A DNA stretch of 40,605 nt from contig JAKASW010000006.1 of assembly GCA_021818875.1 (NCBI GenBank), forward strand, positions 1 through 40,605, in the 5' to 3' direction. The stretch comes from Bacteroidota bacterium (GTDB lineage Bacteria; Bacteroidota; Ignavibacteria; Kryptoniales; JAKASW01). The position numbers were made by a program, and so were the translations under genes. Under the pieces are notes generated by a model. The model was not told the origin of the DNA and did no database searches. It saw only the letters and a list, made by a program, of their open reading frames with translations. Positions 9,923-18,417 of the stretch are shown piece by piece. Within the stretch, counting starts at the first letter, position 1, and each line of letters starts with the position of its first letter.

Positions 9923-11374
9923 CTATAATTTGAATATTACGAGTTTGAGTTCGGTCATTTCTTCAATGGCGTACTTCAGACCTTCGCGTCCCATGCCGCT
10001 ATCCTTTACCCCACCGTACGGCATGTGGTCGACCCTGTAACTGGGCACATCATTTATCAACACCGCACCTGCCTTTATCTCACGCGCAGCCTTCATGGCC
10101 TTGCCTAGATCATTCGTGTATACCCCTGCATTAATACCAAAACGAGATGAGTTGACTAGTCTTAAAGCTTCATCAAAAGTGTCGTAGGTTGTTACCGCCA
10201 CAAGCGGGCCGAAGACTTCTTCGCTGAATACTCTCATATCCGGTTTCACGTCGGTGAGCACCGTCGCCATGATCGCGTTCCCATCCCGCTGGCCACCGGT
10301 TGCCACTTTTGCTCCACGCCTCCTTGCTTCGTCTATCCAATCCAGTACACGGGTGACATCCTTCTGTGTTATCAGAGCCGAAATATCGGTTGTATCCTCG
10401 AATGGATTTCCCACTCTCAGCTTCTCCACCGCCTCAGTAAGCTTCTTCACGAATTCTTTTTCGATCTTGTTCTGTATAAGTATCCTCTGCGTCGATATAC
10501 ACACTTGTCCCGAATGTGCATAGCCGCCCTGTACGCATCGGGTCACCGCCTCGTCGATCCTCGAATCGTCGTCAACAATCACCGCAGAATTGGAGCCGAG
10601 TTCAAATGTGAATCGCTTGAAACCGGCAACATCGCGGATGTGCTTGCCGACCTCGGGACTTCCGGTGAAGGAAACCATCACGACTCTTGGATCTTTCACA
10701 AGTTGTTCACCAACGGCCGAACTTCCTGTTACTACGTTAAACACCCCTTTGGGAACATCTGCTTTTTCGATCAATTCAGCAAGTTTGAGGGCGATGATCG
10801 GAGTTGAGGATGCCGGTTTTAGAACAACCGTATTGCCGGCCGCAATTGCAGGCGCTACCTTGTGCGCAACAAGATTAAGTGGTGCATTGAAGGGAGAGAT
10901 TGCCGCAATGACGCCAATCGGTTCACGAACTGTGTATGCCACCCTTCCCGAGCCTGTTGACACAGCGTCGAGGGGCACAGTCTCTCCATGAATCCTTTTT
11001 GCCTCCTCGGCCGCAATCGTGAACGTATCTGTGGCACGTGCGACTTCCCCTCGCGATTCTCTTATGACCTTGCTGTTCTCCGACGTGATGGTCTTCGCAA
11101 GTTCTTCGGAGTGCTCAGCAAGAAGCTCGGCTATGCTCTTTAAAAGCTTGTATCTATGAAATGATGTGGTCTTTGAAAAGCTCTCAAATGCTTCTGATGC
11201 GACATCTATCGCGGCGTCGATCTGTGAAGGTTCTGCAATAGGTACACGTCCCACAAGAGAACCATCATATGGAGATCTTACTTCAAAGGTCCTTCCAGAG
11301 CCCACCCACTCACCGCCGATAAACATCTTGTAAAGCTTCTCATCATTAGTCTTTTCGGTCCCTGTGTTATTCAT
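9923..11374 (-). CDS. NAD(P)-dependent aldehyde dehydrogenase (lactaldehyde/sulfolactaldehyde-type candidate)
   Basis: ORF 9923..11479; internal Met at 11374 (MNNTGTEKTNDEKLYKMFIGGEWVG) fits ALDH N-terminus. FELGSNSAVIVDD and catalytic-Cys region GGYAHSGQVCISTQRI present. Confidence 0.9.
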   Translation of the reverse strand: MNNTGTEKTNDEKLYKMFIGGEWVGSGRTFEVRSPYDGSLVGRVPIAEPSQIDAAIDVASEAFESFSKTTSFHRYKLLKSIAELLAEHSEELAKTITSENSKVIRESRGEVARATDTFTIAAEEAKRIHGETVPLDAVSTGSGRVAYTVREPIGVIAAISPFNAPLNLVAHKVAPAIAAGNTVVLKPASSTPIIALKLAELIEKADVPKGVFNVVTGSSAVGEQLVKDPRVVMVSFTGSPEVGKHIRDVAGFKRFTFELGSNSAVIVDDDSRIDEAVTRCVQGGYAHSGQVCISTQRILIQNKIEKEFVKKLTEAVEKLRVGNPFEDTTDISALITQKDVTRVLDWIDEARRRGAKVATGGQRDGNAIMATVLTDVKPDMRVFSEEVFGPLVAVTTYDTFDEALRLVNSSRFGINAGVYTNDLGKAMKAAREIKAGAVLINDVPSYRVDHMPYGGVKDSGMGREGLKYAIEEMTELKLVIFKL

Positions 11375-11381
11375 CTCAACT

Positions 11382-12365
11382 TCACTGACCACTTTTGGCT
11401 TCTCCTTTCTTTGGAAGCGGAAAATTAACATAATTGACCGCCGCGAGCCCCTCCAAGACTCTCCTGACATCTCCCGCAACTGAGTCGATTACTTTTTCTT
11501 GTGCTTCTACAGTGAGTCCGGCAACATGCGGCGTCAACACCACGTTCTCCATACGGTTCAACTCAGACTCGGGAGGCGGCTCTTTCTCACGGACGTCAAG
11601 TCCGGCGCCCGCAATGATTCCCTCTCTCAATGCGCGAACTAAGTCTCGCTCAACTATCAGCTCGCCCCTGCCTGTGTTTATTATGATCGACCCCATTTTC
11701 ATCAGTTGCAACTTTGAGTAGTTTACCATGCCGCGGGTCTCATCCGTCAGTGGAAGATGGCAGGAGATGACGTCGGCATTCACGAACACCTCATCCAGGC
11801 TCTTCAAATCTGCACCTGCTTCTGTCACTAAATATCCGTAACGCGAAAGGAATTTATCGTAGGCGATGATTTTCATTCCGAATGCTCTCGCCCTGATTGC
11901 CACCCGAGCACCAACCTTGCCCAGTCCGAGGATGCCGAGCGTCTTTCCAAATAGTTCATTGCCGAGAAATTTGAACCTATCCCAGTGCCCGTTCGCCGTC
12001 GAAAGATGGCCAGCCGGTATCTTTCTGTACAATGCAAGGATCAGAGCAAAGGCATGCTCTGCAGTTGAAATTGAATTCTCGTTCGGTGCATAACATACCA
12101 CAATCCCATGTTTGCTAGCTGCTTCAACATCGATGTTGTCGTAGCCGACTCCGGCACGCCCTATCACCAGGAGAGATTGCGTTGCCTCAAGCAGCTTGCC
12201 GTCAACCTTAGTTTGATTCCTTACGATCATTGCCTTAGCTTCGCTGATCCGTCTCGAAAGAGAGTCACGGTCCTTCCACAAGTCCTCGTCTCCAAGAACG
12301 TCATAAGTCTTCTTGAGCTCCTCGATCGCTTTTCCGCTTATCTTTTCTGTTATGATAATATCCAC
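11382..12365 (-). CDS. D-2-hydroxyacid dehydrogenase, SerA-like (candidate SlcC-type sulfolactate dehydrogenase)
   Basis: 327 aa; GRAGVGYDNIDVEAAS, LGILGLGKVGARVAIRARAFGMKIIAYD, INTGRGELIVERDLVRAL, GAGLDVREKEPP, NVVLTPHVAGLT. Confidence 0.88.
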   Translation of the reverse strand: MDIIITEKISGKAIEELKKTYDVLGDEDLWKDRDSLSRRISEAKAMIVRNQTKVDGKLLEATQSLLVIGRAGVGYDNIDVEAASKHGIVVCYAPNENSISTAEHAFALILALYRKIPAGHLSTANGHWDRFKFLGNELFGKTLGILGLGKVGARVAIRARAFGMKIIAYDKFLSRYGYLVTEAGADLKSLDEVFVNADVISCHLPLTDETRGMVNYSKLQLMKMGSIIINTGRGELIVERDLVRALREGIIAGAGLDVREKEPPPESELNRMENVVLTPHVAGLTVEAQEKVIDSVAGDVRRVLEGLAAVNYVNFPLPKKGEAKSGQ

Positions 12366-12557
12366 GTTGATGAGTCCTTTTCTGAAACAGAGCTGCGAAC
12401 ACAGTGCTCGAATCTCTTTCCCAGATTCGATTCTGCCAGATGCAGCTCATCGGTTTTAACTGAGTGAATATACATAGGCTCTTCAACCTTCAGGTGAAAG
12501 TTCTCTTATCGCATTCACCTCTTCGAATGCGTTCATCAGTCCATTGAAGCGATCCTA

Positions 12558-13403
12558 TCATGCAGGTTTCAGCGCGCTCTTTCGTCCCACACTGTGTCCC
12601 TTAAGGCCATGGAACCCGACCTATGAGATCTGCAAACCGCAGAGGCCTGCTATGTGACCCATCGTCGGGGGCAAAACTGCGCCGCCCAAGATAGCCGCTA
12701 CTGACAGTGAAGACACCTGGCTTTTGTAGATTCCGGTTCCCTCAAGCGCCAGCGAAAAAGTGTTCGACCAGCCGATTGAAGTGAAGAGCCCAACTCCAAC
12801 CACACACCACATGGCAACCCTTCCGCCAGCTACGATTGCTATCAAAAGCAAAACTACGGTTGCTCCAATAAAGATCGTCAATGTCCGACTATCGTTCGAT
12901 TGCCCAGACTGGAACAGGAGCCAGCACGCGAGTAGAATTGGTAGATAATTCTTCGTGACAGAAAAGCCTGACAAGATCGTAAGGACCACGAAAGCGATAA
13001 TAGGAATCAAGGCCAAGATGATCTGCTTGTTCCGCTTCCACATTTCGCTAAGTTCCGTCGCGCCCATGAACCGCCCGACAGCATTCCACCCAGAACAGTG
13101 AAACGAACTTACTCGCTTCAACCATACTTAATCCAGCGATGCTCTTCTGCCCCAGAAAGCTAATGATCGAACTCCAATCGAGACTTCTCCACCAACGTAC
13201 ATGAATATTGCAATGACTCCTAAGATCACGTGCGGGTAATCTAATGCTTGTGCGCCTTTTTCGATCTTTCCTTCGCCGACATGCGGCAAAAGAACGAAGA
13301 AGATTGCGGCCAGTATGATGAACACTTTGAAGGAAGCGAGGTAAGGCACCTTTACGGATTCTGCACCGTTTACACCAGATCTATTGAAATATTGGAAAAT
13401 CAA
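12558..13403 (-). pseudogene. FucP-family (glucose/galactose/fucose MFS) transporter remnant: 5'-truncated, two frameshifts, internal 3' deletion
   Basis: Fragments in three frames: KVFIILAAIFFVLLPH...HVILGVIAIFMYVGGEVSIG / SIISFLGQKSIAGLSMVEASKFVSLFWV / NAVGRFMGATELSEMWKRNKQ...GGAVLPPTMGHIAGLCGLQIS* then in-frame VGFHGLKGHS. Confidence 0.8.
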
Positions 13404-13415
13404 ATAGCCACCTTC

Positions 13416-15704
13416 CTATTTGCCGGAATCGATGGAGTAGGAGTACGGGAGGTCTTGCTTCTTGATTCCCCGGTTCTTATTGGGCACACTGCTCATCGTG
13501 AACCTGAGCGTGTCTCCTGACATGATATCATGGTACGTGATGTAATCTTTCGGATAGTCCACGCCGTTCAAGGTGGCTTTGGCTATGTACACATTCCTTT
13601 TGCTATTGTCGGGTGCCTCCACGACAAACTTCTTCCCGTTCTCAAGTGTAAGGATTACTTTCTTGAACAACGGCGAGCCGATAACAAATTGCCCGCTGCC
13701 GGGACAAACAGGATAGAACCCAATTGAAGAGAAAAGGTACCAGGCAGACATCGCACCTTCATCATCGTCACCGGGAAGGCCATTGGGATTCGGAGTGTAC
13801 AGCCACCTCATTGTTTGCCGCAGGTACCGCTGTGCCATCCACGGCTCACCGGTGTAGTTGTACAGATAGAGTGTGTGGAAGCTTGGCTCGTTCCCCATGT
13901 CATATTGTCCCTGACCAGCGATCATCATTTCCGTCATTTCATGGATCTGCCTGTGGTAGAACGAATAATCGAATGTCGGAAGCACTGTCATGAATGAATC
14001 GAGCTTTGCTATAAAAGCCTTATCTCCTCCCATGAGATTGATCAATCCCTGTGGATCGTGAAGCACACACCAGGTCCACTGCCATGCTGATCCCTCCGGG
14101 AAAACACCACCCCACTTGTCCACGATAAACGGAGTCTGCCACGTCCCGTTCAGGTTCCGCCCTCTCATGAAATTGTCCGACTTATCGAAGACGTTCCTGT
14201 AATTGTATGCCCTCTTCGCCAATGTATCTATCTCCGCTTTGGGGATGTGGAGAGCCTCCGCAAGCTTCATCGTAGCCCAATCGTCGTAAGAATACTCTAG
14301 AGTGCGCGAAACGCTGTAGTCTATGCCGACATTGCACGGGATATAACCAAGTTAATTATAGTACTTCGCACCCACTCTACCCAAGAAATTGTTAGGCGCC
14401 TCCCTGACACTATTCTTCATAATCCCCTCGTACAACGTCTTTATGTCATATCCCCTGATACCCATCAGGTAGGAGTCCGCAATTATCGATGCAGAATTAG
14501 ATCCGATCATCGAATTGCGATATCCCGGACTCGCCCATTCCGGGAGCCATCCGCCTTCCTTGTATGCATTAACCAGACCAGCCATCATGTGACTGTCCAC
14601 ATCGGGGTACATTACAGTCAGGAACGGAAATAGCGCCCTGAAGGTGTCCCAGAATCCGGTGTCGGTAAACATGTATCCCGGCAGAACCTTGCCGTTGTAC
14701 GGGCTGTAATGGACGATTTGATCAGACTTGTTGATTTCGTAGAACTCCCTTGGGAAAAGCATAGCATGGTACAGCGCCGTGTAGAACGTCGTCTTCTGTG
14801 CGTCCGTTGCACCTTCAATCCTGATCCTGCTTAACTGCTTGTTCCATACCTCCTTGTTCCTCTCCTTGATTTGGTCAAATGAGGCACCGCCAATTTCTCG
14901 ATCAAGGTTCAGCCATGCCTGATCATAGCTTATGAATGACGAGGCAACTTCTATCTCAATCACCTTTTTGTCGAGACCCTTAAACTCCACTACTGCACCG
15001 GCATGGTTTCCCTTCCTCTCCAGGCTGTTTTCATATAAACTCGAATCGTTCCATGTCCAAACCCTTTCGAATGGAGTCATGAACTTAAGAACAAAATAGT
15101 TGTGGAAATTAGCCGGCACCCCGCCGCTATTGTTCCGGCAATAACCAATGATTTCGTGTTTCCCAGGAATGACCTTTACGTAAGAGCCGTGGAAAAAGGC
15201 ATCAAGTACAAGATAGGACGGTTCGCCCGCCGGATAAGTAATCCTGAAATAAGCCGCTCGTTTGGTGGCTGTCATCTCGACCCACGTAGCATAATTGCCC
15301 AGGAACACACGATAGTAATATGGCTTTACGGTTTCTCTTTTGTGACTGAACCATGACGCCCTGTCGGCTTCCTGAAATTTCAATTTGCCCGTGACCGGCA
15401 TAATCGAGAAGGCACCATAATCGCCGATCCACGGCGACGGTTGGTGAGTCTCTCTGAATCCGACTATCTTGTTCTTTGTGTACTGGTATATCCAGCCGTT
15501 CCCCATCTTTCCGGTCTGCGGTGTCCAGAAGTTCATTCCCCACGGCAGCGCGATTGCCGGATACAGATTCCCATTCGACAAACTCGGCCGGGTCATCGTT
15601 CCAACCAACGGATTCACCCACCTGGTAAGATCCTCCTGTGACTTCTTCTCCTTGCCATAGATTACCATAGGAATGAGAAGGAGCAGCGCAAAGAAACTCT
15701 TCAT
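13416..15704 (-). pseudogene. GH92 family (alpha-1,2-mannosidase-like) glycosidase with a single in-frame TAA
   Basis: ORFs 15704..14352 and 14351..13416 share one frame across the TAA at 14352-14354: GAKYYN*LGYIPCNVGIDYSVSRTLEYSYDDWATMKLAEALHI. AGGAGG Shine-Dalgarno and signal peptide MKSFFALLLLIPMVIYG at start 15704. Confidence 0.85.
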
Positions 15705-15802
15705 TTTTCCTCCTGTCAAAATTTAACTCGGAATTGTCATTAGAATTACGAAGATCAAAGCCATAAACGAATCACACTAATCTGCACTCTTCAAAACAAA
15801 TG

Positions 15803-15880
15803 ACACGAATGAATATGTTCAAGAACCTCCCACCGGTGATATTCACGAGTCTGGTCAGCAATTACTTGTGTCATTCGTGT
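15803..15880. repeat. 10-bp inverted repeat acacgaatga ... tcattcgtgt flanking a ~58-nt spacer
   Basis: Arms at 15803-15812 and 15871-15880 in the transaldolase/GH92 intergenic region. Confidence 0.55.
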
Positions 15881-15915
15881 TCCATCTTTTCTAATGACCG
15901 ATGAGGGCGTTTATC

Positions 15916-17067
15916 TCAGCCCTTAAGAACGATTACGTCTTGCATGATTCTATTCTTTTTTTCCGTGAGATTCTCCAGCAGGGTATCAAAATCATTCTTG
16001 AATCTCTTCAAGCCGTCATCCAGCAATCGTTGGGACACCGTTACCATCTCAACGCCGCACAATTTCAGATAAATAAGGTCTTTCTCCACATTTTCCATAT
16101 CCGATTCGATAGAATCCTCAGCCACTGTACCATGATTGGCAAAAGCAGCTATGGTTTCCTCCGGCAGGGTGGTCACGGTGTTGCGCCCAATTAGAGGATC
16201 GACATATCTAACGTCGCTGTACTTCGGGTTCTTGGTACTCGTACTCGCCCAAAGCGGCCTCTGCACCATGGTATCTTTTTGTGCCAGCGCTTCCCATCTT
16301 TCTCCGGAGAAAATCCTCTTGAAAGCCTGATATGCCTGTTTTGCATTCGCCACCGCGGCCTTTCCCATTACATCATTTATATCAAATGAATGGTCCCAAC
16401 CGATCTTCGAAGCTGCTCTCTCTGAAAGTAAACCATCCACTAATGTATCGATTCGACTGAGGAAAAAGCTTGCGACGGACCTGATCCTGTTGACAGGTTT
16501 ACCTTCAGCCACTCTTCTTTCCAGTGCGTTGATGTAGGCATCAGTGACAGCCTTGTAGGTTGCAAGAGAGAATATAAGAGTAATGTTTATGTTAATACCT
16601 TCATAGAGCATTTGTTCGATGGCAGGCAACCCTTCGGGCGTGGCGGGAATTTTTATAAAGGAATTCTCACGATTCACTTTTTTAAAAAGTCTCCTGGCCT
16701 CGGCCATAGTGCCCCCGGTATCATTTGCAAGGTGTGGAGATACCTCCAGACTTACAAACCCGTCGACGCCGTCAGACTTGTCGTACACCGGGCGCATGAT
16801 GTCACAAGCGTTTTGTACGTCTTCAACAGCAAGCTCTTCATAGACTTCCTTAACAGGTCTCTTCTCTTTGAAAAGTTTTACTATTTGATCGTCGTAGGCG
16901 TCGCTATTTGAAATTGCCTTGTTGAAGATACTGGGATTCGTCGTGACTCCGCGAAGTCCTTCCTCGCGAACCATTCGTTCTAGCTCGCCGCTCGTAATTT
17001 TCAATCTTGCTAGGTTATCGAGCCAGTAGCTCTGACCGCACTTAATAAGTTCCTGTAATCTATTCAT
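15916..17067 (-). CDS. tal: Transaldolase (long Tal type)
   Basis: 383 aa; GLRGVTTNPSIFNKAI, DGFVSLEVSPHLANDTGGTMAEA, NSFIKIPATPEGLPAIEQMLYEGININITLIFSLATY, ASFFLSRID. Confidence 0.92.
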   Translation of the reverse strand: MNRLQELIKCGQSYWLDNLARLKITSGELERMVREEGLRGVTTNPSIFNKAISNSDAYDDQIVKLFKEKRPVKEVYEELAVEDVQNACDIMRPVYDKSDGVDGFVSLEVSPHLANDTGGTMAEARRLFKKVNRENSFIKIPATPEGLPAIEQMLYEGININITLIFSLATYKAVTDAYINALERRVAEGKPVNRIRSVASFFLSRIDTLVDGLLSERAASKIGWDHSFDINDVMGKAAVANAKQAYQAFKRIFSGERWEALAQKDTMVQRPLWASTSTKNPKYSDVRYVDPLIGRNTVTTLPEETIAAFANHGTVAEDSIESDMENVEKDLIYLKLCGVEMVTVSQRLLDDGLKRFKNDFDTLLENLTEKKNRIMQDVIVLKG

Positions 17068-17130
17068 TGTTACTCCTAAGAATTCTCAACGATTCATGAG
17101 TGGGAAATTTTCCAGGCACAATTTCGGCCT

Positions 17131-18399
17131 TCACTTTTCTAACGGCTTACCATGTGCGAGAAGGTACTCTTCGGCTTCCTTAGTCCAGACACCATTCGAC
17201 TTCTTGATTATCCCAAAAAGAGCCCTGAACAGAGGATCGTTCTTCCCTTTTTCTTCAAAATCCTGCAGCGCAACCAGAGGCATGGATATTCCCGTATAGA
17301 TTAATTTTTTTCCACCCGGGATGTTTGGCAGATCCAAAATGGACTGTGCTGCCGAATCCAGACCTCCGACATGAGTTATCATTATCGCCGGATTGATTAT
17401 CCGTTTGCCTATCATGTCAAGGGCATCGATCATATCTTCTCTTGTCGAGCCGGCCGAACCTATCACATGATGGCCGTAATAATGAACATTATAGAAATTG
17501 AATGGGGCAGTAAAATGCTGGTCTGTCGGGCCGGCGAAAAGGTTCAGGCATCCGTCCTGTCCCAGGACCAGGGAAGCCTGTTCCACCACGTTGGCGGTTG
17601 GCACCAAAACGAAGACGTCGTCGTACCCTTTGTTGCCGGATAATGCCATCAACTCGTCGATCGTCCCCTTTCCATTAGCGTTCACGTAAGATACTTCGAC
17701 ACCGCTTTTGCTGACAACATCGGGAGGAAACAACGCTATTGCTCGGTCAAGTTTATTCTGGTTTACATCAGTAAGAACCACCGCTTTTGGTTTGGGTTCG
17801 GAATGAAACAAAATGTCCAGGAACTCGAGTCCCATGGGACCTGCACCACCCAGGACAGCCACACTCCCTCCGGGCTTTATTCCCATCAGGTGTTTGTACT
17901 GGTTCGGCTTAACGTGGTACTGCGACTTGAGAGCAGCGAGAATACAGGCAACCGGCTCTGATAAAGATGCCTGGAAAAAAGAGTCTCCTGAATATGGTAT
18001 GAGACAATCCATCTCTGTGACTTCACGATGAACCACAATTTTCGTGGCATCGCCGCCTACATAATGGTACGAATAGCCGATGGCCTGACTCTCTTTGCCG
18101 GGATAGTTGAGTGCCGGTTGAATGCTGTATTTCATTCCCTCGGAGAACTTGTCTTTCAAGCGTTCGCCCACTTTGAGAATTGTACCGCATTGCTCATGTC
18201 CGATTATAATCGGATTCTCTGCAACGTCCCTGGTAACTCGCTTGTGGTCCGCGCCTTGCAGTACAGCTTTGTAGTCTGACATACAGATGCTATTTGTCAC
18301 GACGGAAGCGAGGACTTCATTCTCTCCTATTTCCGGCAGTTCAAACGTTTCGAGTCTCAGGTCCTTCTTGCCGTATAATCTCAGTGCCGTTGTTTTCAT
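17131..18399 (-). CDS. Zinc-binding medium-chain dehydrogenase (sorbitol/threonine DH-like)
   Basis: 422 aa; MKTTALRLYGKKDLRLETFELPEIGENEVLASVVTNSICMSDYK, IIGHEQCGTILKVG, Rossmann GGSVAVLGGAGPMGL. Confidence 0.85.
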   Translation of the reverse strand: MKTTALRLYGKKDLRLETFELPEIGENEVLASVVTNSICMSDYKAVLQGADHKRVTRDVAENPIIIGHEQCGTILKVGERLKDKFSEGMKYSIQPALNYPGKESQAIGYSYHYVGGDATKIVVHREVTEMDCLIPYSGDSFFQASLSEPVACILAALKSQYHVKPNQYKHLMGIKPGGSVAVLGGAGPMGLEFLDILFHSEPKPKAVVLTDVNQNKLDRAIALFPPDVVSKSGVEVSYVNANGKGTIDELMALSGNKGYDDVFVLVPTANVVEQASLVLGQDGCLNLFAGPTDQHFTAPFNFYNVHYYGHHVIGSAGSTREDMIDALDMIGKRIINPAIMITHVGGLDSAAQSILDLPNIPGGKKLIYTGISMPLVALQDFEEKGKNDPLFRALFGIIKKSNGVWTKEAEEYLLAHGKPLEK

Positions 18400-18417
18400 G
18401 ATTTGTTTTCTTTCTGG

